Assembly: GCA_001179505.1 (NCBI GenBank)
Contig: CDMY01000224.1
Coordinates: 1-64,000 of the forward strand
DNA from: Vitrella brassicaformis
Taxonomy: Eukaryota; Sar; Vitrellaceae
Length of the DNA stretch: 64,000 bases
Reading direction: 5' to 3'
In this document: in pieces, positions 9,761-19,881 of the stretch
How the letters are laid out: the number at the start of each line of letters is the position of its first letter
Numbering within the stretch: position 1 is the stretch's first letter
Notes under the pieces: model-generated
Database searches by the model: none
Told to the model about the DNA's origin: nothing
What the model saw: only the letters and a program-made list of their open reading frames with translations
Translations under genes and position numbers: made by a program

Positions 9761-11524
9761 ATGGTGGTGGGAAAGGTATCGGCCAAGAGCTTCAGAGCCT
9801 ACGCAGATCTCATCAAGAGGTAAGCCTTCGACTCTTCGTGTGTTCGCAACTCATTATTTGCTTGCACGGTGCATTCATTCAGAGACTATATGGACGAAGA
9901 TCTCCTCGATTATGCATTCTCGTTCATCCCCGAGCGCCTTCTGGCTATCCCTACCGACACCAGCGACGAGCTTGAGCACTTCCTCCGCGATCTGCTGCAC
10001 TGGTTCAAACACGAGTTCTTCACCTGGTTCTCGTTCACCCCGACGTGCGACAAGTGCCAAGGCAAGAGCATGACACACATCCACCCATCCTGCACTATGC
10101 TTGGTATGCGTGAATGTGTGTGCTGGGAATGGGTGTTGCATGGCACGAATGGCTCACTCAGGCGCCACCGAGAGGATGGAGACCGAGACCGTTCCCCTCC
10201 CGAATGCCAAGCGAGTCGAGATCTACCGCTGCGTTGGCGGCGCCAACGCGTCACAGAAGCCCCCCAGCATGTTGCAGCAGCTGTTTGGGTGCTGCCAGCA
10301 GCAGCAGCAGCAGCAGGAGAGTCAGCCGGCCTGTGGTGCGTTGACGGTCTTCCCTCGGTACAACGGGTGTGCGGCGCTGCTGTCGTCGCGTACGGGGCGA
10401 TGCGGCGAGTGGGCCAAGTGCTTTACACTACTCTGCATCGCGGTCAGTGCAGGGACGGACGGAAAAATCAGTGTGTATGTCCATGTGTGTATGTGTGTCC
10501 ATGTGTGTATGTGTGTGTGCTGCAGTTGGGTTTGGACGCTCGTCTGTGCGTCGACTTCACTGACCACGTCTGGACGGGTGTGTACAGTGTCAGTCAGCAT
10601 CACATGTCAGTCACACGCATAGCATACACATGTGGATCGGATCCACTCCATTAGTTAGAGCAGGATTGGATTGGATTGGATGGATCAATCCTCTTGGCTG
10701 GCTGTGGGCCCCTCGCTTGCCTTGCTTGCTTTGGCAGAGATCTGTGTGCCGGGTGTCGCCGATGGCACCACAAACCCCCAGCGGCCGTCATCCCCCCGAC
10801 ACACCTATCTGCAGAAGATGCACAAGGCGACGAAGGGTGCTGGGTGCGGCGCATCGCCGCAGCACCGTGTGTATCATTTGGACTCCTGTGAGGCTGCGCT
10901 GGACTCACCGCTTATGTATGAGAAGGGCTGGGGCAAGAAGCTCAATTACGTCATCGCATACAGGTCCGCTCAGCTCAACGAACCATTTGGCTGGCTGGCT
11001 AGAGCATCAAATCGACGTGTGTGATGTGTGTGTGTGTGCTGCTGCAGCCCCTATGAAGTGTTGGATGTCACCAAGCGGTGGGAGGGAAAATGCGAAGGGT
11101 ACAGTACACATCCACTTCTGTCTGCACCCCTCTTTGCTACAGGTACACAGCCGACTGGCCCGGTGTGTTGTCGCGTCGCACAGCCATCGACGAGGGCGAG
11201 CTGACGACCGTCCTGGCAGACATAGAGCAGACCATGCGCGAGAGCAACGCGTCGCTGGTGGCCTCACGCGAGGGCGATACTGTGAGTCTTCGGTCTGATA
11301 TCGTCAGGTAAGGTGGCCATGGCGGCACACACAGACGACGGGCGTACACTCTTGCATGCGTGTGGATGGATGGATGGATGTGTATGTGTGTGTATGTCTG
11401 TTGTGTGCACTGCAGCTGGTTGGGCGGTAAGCGTGCTGAGGAGTTGGCGGCGCTGGCCCAGCCGCACGAGTCGCCGACCAATGCGTCGGAGCAGGATGCC
11501 TTCGGACCCAGAACCTCACTGTGA
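9761..11524 (+). CDS. NGLY1: Peptide:N-glycanase (cytosolic deglycosylating amidase)
   Basis: The enzyme removes N-glycans from misfolded glycoproteins, converting the linkage Asn to Asp, in ER-associated degradation. The sequence follows the PNGase transglutaminase-like core in order. First comes [20 protein letters not shown] (first CxxC of the zinc site). YRC|PACG follows (second CxxC, completed when the intron at 10233-10325 is removed), then FPRYN. Next are [18 protein letters not shown] (catalytic Cys) and [11 protein letters not shown] (catalytic His). [20 protein letters not shown] supplies the catalytic Asp, and KKLNYVIAY follows. The C-terminal part continues through [11 protein letters not shown] to a stop at 11522-11524. 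The ATG at 9761 is the nearest one upstream of the conserved region; the short first exon splices at 9821. No PUB or PAW domain is apparent, as in the compact yeast enzyme. Confidence 0.9.
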
Positions 11525-12121
11525 TCGACTCGATGGATCGAGCTGTACAGACCGACATACTAACGTCGATATGGAGGACACAGACAGATTGGCACAGATA
11601 CACACACACACATCGACGTGACGCGCGCATAGCATAGCGTAGGGGGGTGGGGGTGGGTGGCTGGGGGTGGTGAGTGGGCCAGGCGGCCTCTCTCTCTTCG
11701 CTCGTTGTTAATATGGATGGCTAGATTGATTTTGGTTGACTCTCCTGGCCTGGCAGGCCGGTTTGTTTGACATTAGTTGATCATATCATATCATATTGAT
11801 ATGCCATCGATCAGGTAGGTGCATTGATTGCATTGCATTAACAGTGAAAACAATGTCGGACAGCAGGCACTGCACTGCACAGGCACAGAGCACTGGACGA
11901 ACACACACGGCACACACATCCCCCCCTCGTTAGTCAGAATGTGTCTCCCAGCAATCAACGTGTCCGTCCGCATGATGCATACACGAATTGCCCGTTCACC
12001 CACCCCCCATCCATCCATCCATCCATCCATCCCATCATCTGGCCGTACAGGCCGTCTCAACACTCCCACAGCCCCTCCTGACACTTCCACCCCCAATCGA
12101 CGCATGCTGCCTCATCTCCGT
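11525..12121. other. Convergent intergenic spacer
   Basis: This is 3' flanking DNA between tail-to-tail genes. It contains AT-rich words around 11785-11800 (ATCATATCATATCATATTGATATG) and an ATCC repeat at 12007-12031. No gene is seen. Confidence 0.5.
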
Positions 12122-12721
12122 CTACGTCACCAAAGGCAGCCGAGGCAGCCGCTCCTTCCTCGCCAAATCCTGCAGAATCCTCAGCTGCCTCTCCCTCTCC
12201 CTCACCTCCAGCCATTTCCTTCTCGTTCTCTCCAGCTGGTCGGCCTGCCGCACCGCGCCACGGAACAGCGCAGTGAATGCGCGGCGCTCCTCGTCCATTG
12301 CCTGCTTCATGTGGTGCCGCTCGAGCGCCGTCTGCAGTCGGGTGGACTCCTCGATGCGCTGCGTGTCGGCGAGCTGATCGACGAGGAAAGGGCTGCTACT
12401 CAGCCGCCGAGCCCATCTTCTTTCCTGGTCCATTCTGTGTCTCAGCGACGACCTCCGAAGGTCCTCTCTCTCCCGCAAGATGGCGTCCCTAATGGCGTCT
12501 CGCTCAGCATACAGCTGCGAGAACATCCGTGTGGAGCTGGCGCGGGCGTGGGCAGCGTGATGAGTGCGCCGCAGCACGCGTTCGTCGACAAATGGCGGGG
12601 CTCTGGGCGAGAGAGGGGGGAGGAAGGTGGGAGGGCAGGGGGCGTCGGAGAGCTCATCTGGCTCCACAGATGGCTCGTCCAGAGCATCGTCGTGGTCTAC
12701 GGGCTGGTCGTTCTCTGTCAT
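12122..12721 (-). CDS. Coiled-coil protein, about 199 residues, unknown function
   Basis: Not recognised. One uninterrupted frame runs from the ATG at 12721 (MTENDQPVDHDDALDEP) to a stop at 12122. The first 50 residues are acidic and proline-rich. The rest is almost wholly charged and helical, with many Arg, Glu and Gln and no Cys; typical stretches are RDAILREREDLRRSSLRHRM and QADQLERTRRKWLEVRER. This points to a long single helix or coiled coil. It is divergent from the LRR gene, with only 63 bp between the two start codons, so joint regulation is likely. The opposite strand is also open here for 512 residues, but that frame reads through the promoter spacer and is a shadow. Confidence 0.6.
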   Translation of the reverse strand: MTENDQPVDHDDALDEPSVEPDELSDAPCPPTFLPPLSPRAPPFVDERVLRRTHHAAHARASSTRMFSQLYAERDAIRDAILREREDLRRSSLRHRMDQERRWARRLSSSPFLVDQLADTQRIEESTRLQTALERHHMKQAMDEERRAFTALFRGAVRQADQLERTRRKWLEVRERERQLRILQDLARKERLPRLPLVT

Positions 12722-12784
12722 TTTGGGCTTTCGAGGCGCGGCCCCCACGAAGCCCCCACTGCAGGAGAGAGACCGAGAAAGGCC
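12722..12784. promoter_or_regulatory. 63-bp bidirectional spacer: coiled-coil gene (-) / LRR gene (+)
   Basis: This is the shortest head-to-head spacer in the window. It is GC-rich with a GGCGCGGCCCCC core. Either the promoter is embedded in the 5' coding parts or transcription starts overlap. Confidence 0.45.
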
Positions 12785-14366
12785 ATGGCACCTAAGAAGA
12801 AGGCTGCGGCCAAGGGGGGCGATGAGCCTGACCCGCTTGAGGTAACGACGGACAGAGAAGAAAAGGAAGCGAAGACTGTGACACGTCCTTGCGTGGATGT
12901 TTGCAATGCGCTCACGCATGGCCTGCAGGTGTTCCTGAAGGCCTACAGGAAGAATGTCAAGGAGTATGAGACACCAAAGATACCCGAGGTCGAGCGAATC
13001 CTCGCAAAGGTCAGCCGAGGAGCCGCAAAGGGCAGACACACACACGCACCAGTGGTTGTTTTGACGCATGTGGCGTGTGTGCAGATTCAGGAGGATGGTG
13101 AGCCCGTCGCTGGGTGGAACTTCCGCGAGGAGATCGACCCCATGGCGTTCAGAGTCCTCATGCACACACTCCACCAGACCAACTACCCCGTGCGCAGGAC
13201 ACACAGACAGACAGACACACACACACACAGACACACAGAGAGGCAGACAGGACACAGAGAGGCAGACAGGCAGACATACAAACATAAACGCCTTTCTGCA
13301 CTGCACACATGCATCGTACACGCAGGGCATCCGTGCGTTGCGCCTTTGGCGGTGTCGCGGTGGTGACGAGTTTGTGCGGAGCATCTGCTACTACCTCGAC
13401 GCCATCCCATCGCCTAACGTGGAGGAGCTGCAGTTCGTCGACACTAACATGACGCCACTCGGGTGCGACTTCGTCGGCCGCACACTCTGCCGGACGGGCA
13501 ACGCAAAGATCACCTTCTTGCGGCTGGACTTCAACAAGATCGGCAGCGAGGGCGCTGAGGCGCTCGCAAAGGGGCTGGCCGAGAATGCCAGCATCAAACA
13601 TTTGTCTCTGCAGGTGAGGGAGGACTGTGTGTCCCCCTCCTGCGTAGTCTTTCTCTGTGTGGTGTGGTGTGTGTTTAGTATTGCGGGATAACGTCGAATG
13701 GAGGTGTGGCGCTGTCGCAGATGCTGATGTATGTCCGGTCTGCCTTGACGGAGGTGCTGCTGAGGGGCAACGAGCTCGGCAGGGAAGGCGCCATTGATGT
13801 AAGGACGTCACGTCAGCAGACTGCATAAGATAAATGAGACATGGGCAGACGGAGAAACGGTCTCTCCTTCATTGTGCAGGTGCTGCGTGGCGCTCGTCGT
13901 GCGCAGCGTCTCAAGTGTTTGGATCTGTCGGACAACAAGTTCGGCGACAGCGATGACGTCCTCGACAACCTGCTCTACCTCTTTGTCAACCACACGGTGT
14001 GTCGATCCATCCTTCTCTTGGATATATGGTGATTGATTGTGTGTTTGTGTGCGATCGAGCTGCCCAGGGCATAGAGGAGTATCGACTGCTGGGCAACTCG
14101 ATCACAGATGCGGGTGCCGAGCGGCTGCTGCAGGGCATTGTCGGCAACACGCACCTCAAAACAATCATGCTGCCAGAACGGTGTGTCTGCCTGCCTGCAT
14201 ACAGCCTGTCAATCAAAGTCTCTCTCTGCGTGTGTATCATCCCCCCATGTGTGATGTGTGTGGTTCAAGCAGGATATCGAAGCAGACGTTGGAGGCGATC
14301 TCTCAGTCGCTGGGTGGGGGCGGCAAGGGCGGCAAGAAGAAAAAGGGCGGCAGAAAGAAGAAATGA
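12785..14366 (+). CDS. Leucine-rich-repeat protein (ribonuclease-inhibitor type)
   Basis: From ATG 12785 (MAPKKKAAAKGGDEPDP) the exons join across TG-rich introns to a lysine-rich end at 14366 (KKKKGGRKKK). Both termini are basic. The middle carries RI-type leucine-rich repeats: GIRALRLWRCRGGDEF, KITFLRLDFNKIGSEGAEAL, ENASIKHLSLQ, then SALTEVLLRGNELGREGAI. After these come RLKCLDLSDNKFGDSDDV, EEYRLLGNSITDAGAERLLQ and THLKTIMLPE. Each has the LxxLxLxxNxIxxxGxxxL signature. The architecture resembles flagellar or scaffold LRR proteins, but no specific orthologue can be named. It probably mediates protein-protein contacts. Confidence 0.75.
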
Positions 14367-14852
14367 TGGGCTGGGATGGGCTGCGTGAGTGGACGGAGTG
14401 TGTATAAAGTACATGTGTGTACAGACACACACACACAGACCTTGGATGGATGGACGGATGGATGGGCGTACATGCATACATACATACATAAAAAGTGCTG
14501 AGACGCCATCCGATAATAAAACATTCAGGCTGGCGATTGCTTTGCGACATGTCCGTCCCATACACACACAAACACACACACACCCCACACACACAGAAAG
14601 AGAGAGAGAGAGAGAGAGGGAGAGATCGGGGGGAGATGGGGAGACCTACATCCACAGTTGGATTGGGAAACAGCCTCCCTGTGCAGGTGAGGGCCGCTTC
14701 CCCGGTCATTCGTCTGCCTGTCCGTCTGTCTGTCTGTCTGTCTTTCTGCACACGCACTAGGTCATTGATTGTCCACCTGTTGGTCCGCAGTCCCTCAGTG
14801 TCACTCACTGTCCCCAACCACCCTTCCCTCCCCCTCTCTCTACACACTCCCT
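14367..14852. other. Convergent intergenic spacer, microsatellite-rich
   Basis: Contains (GGAT)n near 14446-14465, (CATA)n near 14472-14490, (CA)n near 14562-14595, (GA)n near 14599-14620 and (CTGT)n near 14716-14745. No gene is seen. Confidence 0.6.
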
Positions 14853-16667
14853 CTACACACGCCTATCGGACTCTCCTCCCCCCTCAAATGGGTTTCTGTG
14901 TGTCTTGTCATCCTTGCTGGCGGCCTTCTCTGCTGCTCTCAGTCGGCCGTACATGACGATGCCGACGCTGCAAAGGACGAGGCCCATCCAGCTCATGAAC
15001 TGGACGCGCTCGTGGTACGCTAGCACACCAACCTTTTAGTATGCGACACAGAGAGAGAGGAATGTCAGTGTTTTCTGGTGTCCCTGCCTGCATGTCTTTG
15101 TGTTATCTTCCTTACCAGTATGGTCAGGAAGAATTTGGTCTGAGCGGCGAGGGCCAGGGTGAGCCCTGATGTCACGCTCACCTAAGGCACCGAGACAGAC
15201 GCAATGCAACGCACAGGGCAGGACATTCCGGGAGAGAAGCTTCTGAGGTCGGTCTGTCTGTCTGTCTGTCTGTCTGTCAGGCTCGGTCCGGCCACCAACC
15301 AGGTGGAAGTTCGCATAAGTGACGAGGAAGGCCATCACCGTCGAGAGGCCCACCAGCAGCAGTATCAACGTCGCACCCCACCGGTCAGACGCAAACCTGA
15401 GTGAGTGAACAATCGAGCGACGAAATAGCGTATGTGTATGCGGGAAACAAACGGACGTACCCGTGGCAGTATTGTTGCAGCTTTGTTGCCTCTAGGGTCA
15501 GGGCGACGGGCACCATACAGGCGGTCGCGATGGGCTGGGTCATCGCCAACAGCTGCACCGAGCTGTAGTGCCTGCAGCAAGATATATCATTATGTTGTGT
15601 GGGTGGTGCCGTTCTGCATGAGATGGCAGGTATACGTGTCAGTCTTACTTGCATGAGCATTGTACGACGCACCACCTCACTGCACTGCTGATGACTACCA
15701 GACCGTTCAACAAGATACCCAGCCACGACTGAATCTCCAACCCCTGTCAGGCAGGCAAACAAACACACACGCAATGCATTCCCCCCGCGCCCATGTGTGT
15801 GTGTGAGCTCACCTCGATGGCGAGCCATATGGATGCCGACACCATGAAGACGATGCCCATCAGACGCCACGACAAGTGCTCAATGCCCAACGAGATACCT
15901 ATCATGGGTGCCAGGGGGGCAAGGAAGGAATAGAGCACTCTGAGTGAGATTCGTTGCTTGCGTCGGTCGGTCTCACCGCAGAGGTAGGTTGCGAGCGGTA
16001 TTGTGGCCTTGATGGTCGTCATCAGGGCGATACTCGAGTACACGTACGCCGCATTGCTGCTTATCACCGCAACTGCACACGCACACAGACACACACACAC
16101 AAACACGACCATGCGATGTTTTCCAACCATGCCCCACTCGCCCCTCCCCCCCCTTTCGCTCATAGTACCAGCACTGCACGCGGCAATAACGGGCAGCATG
16201 ACTCCATCCCTCCGCCAGTCCAGCGGCCTCCACTTGGCGGCAAGACAGCCGCCATACCGCAGCAGCAGGGGCAGCGCCACAGACTGCGCCAAGAAGTGGA
16301 GGCTGGTCACGAGCAGAGGGAAGTTGAACCCGCGGATGTCGAACATCTCCTTGTTGAGGGCTGTCAGCCCGATCCCCGTCACGTACCACAGCAGCAACGC
16401 ATAAACTATCTCCAACACCTTCCGCACCTCGGGCCCGTGCCGCTGGCCGCTCCACGCCCACGGCAGCTGCACCCCGCCGTCTGCTTTGCCGTGATGACGG
16501 TCAGGGAAGAGCGGAGTCGCCTCGTCGGACGCCTCGCTTGATCGTGTGGTGGTGGTGGTGGATGCATCGCTGAACGGCGACTTGTTGGGTGGGATGGATG
16601 CGGCCTCGTCGCCGTCAGAGCACAGATCTGCCGAGAAGGGGTTGGTGTCCGGGCGATTCAGCCGCAT
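14853..16667 (-). CDS. Triose-phosphate/nucleotide-sugar transporter family (SLC35-like)
   Basis: This is a multi-pass drug/metabolite-superfamily transporter. The ATG at 16667 (MRLNRPDTNPFSADLC) opens a hydrophilic Ser/Thr-rich N-terminus of about 85 residues. TM segments follow: VYALLLWYVTGIGLTALNKE, a classic TPT-family first helix with the TALNK motif; then NFPLLVTSLHFLAQSVALPL. Later ones are SSNAAYVYSSIALMTTIKAT, VLYSFLAPLAPMIGISLGIE and GIVFMVSASIWLAIEV. The 3' exons (15300-14853) supply ILLLVGLSTVMAFLVTYANF, a VSVTSGLTLALAAQTKFF helix, the YHERVQFMSWMGLVLCSVGI helix and a short polar tail ending at 14853. About seven introns interrupt the gene. The sequence does not settle the substrate (nucleotide sugar or sugar phosphate) or the membrane (Golgi/ER or plastid). 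Confidence 0.8.
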
Positions 16668-16763
16668 CGCAGACGGTGGAAGATGTTGGGGATGCGATCG
16701 GTCGGCAATTTACATCATGTGGCTTGGTGGGGGCGGCCCCCGTCTCATCGGTCTTGCTCCAAG
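16668..16763. promoter_or_regulatory. 96-bp bidirectional spacer: transporter (-) / SAM-domain gene (+)
   Basis: Head-to-head start codons at 16667 and 16764. The spacer is compact, with a GGGGGCGGCCCCCG palindrome-like core near 16730-16743. Confidence 0.4.
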
Positions 16764-19639
16764 ATGTCACGTGTGCGTTCGTCCTCTGCTTCCCCGACGG
16801 CCTCTCACGAGCTGGCCAAGGATGCAGCCAAGATGGAGGCGCGGCTCAGCCTCCTCAGGTGCACCAATGACACGAACGAAGATCACGCATCCTTGTGTGT
16901 GTGACGCTGTGTGGTGTGTCCCCAGGGAGATCATGGAACAGGAGAAGAAGAAGAAAGACATGTACGTACGTACGTGCGTAGCTAGAGGAATGGCTCCCAT
17001 GTGGCGCACATGCGGCCCTTTCTGTCTGTCATTTCTTCCTTAATTCGTCAGTTTGCGGGGTGGGAAGGACTCTCTCTGGCAGAGCGCCTCTGACAAGGTA
17101 GGTGATGCATGAGCCATCCATTCTCACACGTAGGGAGTCGTTCCCTCCTTTGTATGGCTCCCCTGTGTCCCCATCAGAAGCCCCTGACGAAGGGCTACAT
17201 CGAGACAGTCATGAAAAGCGGCCCCGACACACAGCAGCCCAAGCAGCAGAGACAGCCCACCGACCGAAGCTCATCGGCAGGCAAAACTCGCACCGACAGG
17301 TCTCTTCCACCTGGCCCCGTGTTCAATCCCCCTCCTGCTGCTGCTGCTGCCAAAAACGAGACGACTTTGCAGAAAGACTCATCGGCAGCATTGAGAGGGA
17401 GGTCTAGAGGGCGTGTGGTGAGCCCTTCGAGGGGAGGAGGAGGAGGGCTCGGCAATGTCAGAGCTCCACCAAAGCGGCCAACGGGTCTGGAGAGGGTGCT
17501 GCAGAATGGTAGTGCGAGGAGCAAGACAGGATTCCACAGGCATAGTCCGTCAGCAAGTGTGCACGTCTGGCCTGCAGGTACGAAAGGCTCCCCGCTTGAC
17601 AGTCTTCTCGAGTCCACAGTGGCCAATCCCCCCCGCCCCGCCCGCCCAACACGCAGTCGTGGCGGCCACAGACCACGCAATGCCACAGCGGCATCCAAAA
17701 GCGATGACAATATCAATATAAGTACGAGGGGGTCTGCACGGGCAAGATCCACCACTCAAGACAAAAGGGGGTGGGACGTGACTGGGGCGAGCGGAACGAC
17801 GTCAACAACGCCCATGCGGACCACCCAGAAATCGACTGCGTCCAGCCAGTCGGGCGCTACGGCCATGGACGCAGATTCGCGTGAGGTTGAGACATTCCTG
17901 TTGAAGTGTGGGCTATCTCGGTATCTGACGGCGTTTTTGGATAACGGTTTTGACTGCATGGAGGTGCTGGAGGAGATGACGGAGGAACACATGAAGGCCA
18001 TCGGCATCGCACTCGGACACAGAATCAAGGTAGGTAGGTATGTGCAGAGAATATGACCCCACGTGGGTCTCTTGCGCTTTTTCTGACCCTGTCTGTCAGC
18101 TGCGCAAGTATCTTCGCCAGGTGTCGAGAGCCCCTCCCGTCCCCTGCAGCCCACCACTCCCACCAAGAGCCCCCCCATCACCCCCCGAACACAAGCGCAA
18201 AGCGACAGAAGAGGCCGCCAATTGTCATGCTGCGGCTGATGTGGGTGGGCAGTGTGGCGGTGCTCTGCTCGAGGGAGCTGTTGACGAGGAGGCAAATGCA
18301 CGGGACTTTCAAAGGGCCGTCGAGGTGTGCACACAGGCTTGCCGAATGGCAACAGAATGGTGGGGAACGAGATTCTGGGTGCGTGTAGGAGTGGCGAAGC
18401 GGTAAAGCGGCACCGCCATCGGGTGAGCACTTGGGGTCTACAGACGCACCATTGTTGCCCGGGGCGACCAATGGCACCACCACCAGCCCCTCGGCATTTT
18501 GGGCTGCTACTGGCAACCAGCAGTGAGGAGTACAGTGCACACTCCAGCCACCCTGATTGATGTATTCATTTCTGTCTTCAACACACAGCTGGGTGACGAC
18601 TGCGGCCAACAGTGCAGCGTCAGCATCTGGTGGCAAGCGGCCCCTCACACCAGCTGCGGAGGAGACACCATCAATGAGTAAAGGACACACACGAAACATT
18701 CACTCGTACCTGCCCATTGTAATGGCATCATCAGGCTCTGCCTCAGAGTGCCGAGGGCCCACCGAGACGCCGACCAAAAGTAGCGCACAATCGCAAGAAA
18801 AGGTGTGGTGGATGGATGGATGGATGAGTGGATGGACACAAGACGGCGAGTCAACCTTTCCTTCCCCACCCTCTCCTCGTAGGTCTCTTGCTACACGTGT
18901 TTTAAGCAGTTCTATGTCGAACGGGGAGACATGGAGGAGGACGCCACAGGTCAAGCCACCAGATAGAAACATCGACACACATGGGTACATGCATGTCTCA
19001 TTCACCCATCTCTTCTCCTCCCTCCCAGACAAACATTTCTGTGCTCCCGATTGTGAGGCCCTTTACCACGAAGGGCAGCTCGTAAGCTGTGTGGACTGTC
19101 ACTGTGGAGGTGGAGGAGGGGCTGTTGGCTGTCTGTCGTGTGCCGCATGAATGTCATGTGTGCAGGCTGCACGGAAGCGGTCTCTGAGCATGGAGAGGAC
19201 AGCCCGGCAGCTCCAGCAGAGGCTGCAGGTCGGCGATACAGTCCATGCATTGCAATGAAACCTCTTCCCCACTCATCCACCCTTCTGTGAATGCCTGCAG
19301 GACCTTCAAATCGATGAGCAGCAGGACCTCCGGGGCGACTCCGAACTCTCGGCCTCCCTGATGTGGGACATATCGGCCTCTCTCCAGCATGCCGACAGCC
19401 TTACATACAGCCAAAGCGTGGTGCCCTTCAGCATGGCCATTCCCCATGGCAAAGCAGAAGCAGAGGAGGAGCCGGCGCACGTGTGTGAAGACGGTGAAGA
19501 GGGCGATGCGGGCAAGCATCATGATGAGCAGGAAGAGGTAAATGGGGAGTCCTCATGTGAGAGTGAAGGTGTAATGGAGGCTGCTGCGGGAGCGGCTGCT
19601 GCCGTGATTGCAGAGGCTATCGATAGAGGCGATGACTGA
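16764..19639 (+). CDS. SAM-domain protein with a C-terminal CxxC...FCxxxC motif
   Basis: From ATG 16764 (MSRVRSSSASPTASHEL) a Lys/Glu-rich helix follows. A large exon (17177-18030) is Ser/Pro/Arg-rich and probably disordered. It ends in a SAM domain: VETFLLKCGLSRYLTAFLDN, then EVLEEMTEEHMKAIGIAL, then GHRIK, continued in the next exon by LRKYLRQ. SAM domains mediate oligomerisation or partner binding. Downstream exons are again Ser/Pro-rich. They then encode SCYTCFKQFYVERGDMEEDA joined to KHFCAPDCEALYHEGQL, a likely treble-clef-type zinc site (CxxC and CxxxC). An acidic Ala-rich tail ends at 19639. The 18000-18700 exon joins are the least certain. No specific orthologue was recognised. Confidence 0.65.
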
Positions 19640-19881
19640 CTTCCAATGTGGTGTGCATGTTCGGAGTTGACTTGTGAGGTCGTGGTGGTCCAGTTGCGTG
19701 CTGTGTTGCTCATAAGCCCATCTGCTCCCCTGATACTTGGAGAGATCTAGTGCGCCATGGACACCCCAACGGCTGCCGTCTTTTCCAACGGCCGAGTTCT
19801 GTCTCACTGTGCGGAAAGCTTTTGACAAACACCGTTCCGGCGTGAGCACCCGTAATCGATGAGTGATTGCCGTGCCAGTGA
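19640..19881. promoter_or_regulatory. Intergenic / 5' region of the BT1-type transporter gene
   Basis: This lies between two genes in tandem on the plus strand. An ATG at 19755 opens a 22-codon frame and may be the first coding exon of the transporter, but no donor/acceptor pair joins it cleanly in frame to the exon that begins near 19882. Confidence 0.3.

Noticed and set aside
10101-10622. Single continuous reading of the peptide:N-glycanase middle exon including poly-Gln, without an intron.
   Set aside because: The family zinc site and the FPRYN spacing are restored only when 10233-10325 is removed, and GT/AG ends are present. It is kept as a finding about possible retention, not as the main model.
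11828-13366. Plus-strand open frame of 512 codons overlapping the coiled-coil gene and part of the LRR gene.
   Set aside because: It runs through an intergenic spacer, a divergent promoter and introns. The family-like content follows the minus-strand coiled coil and the spliced LRR exons instead.
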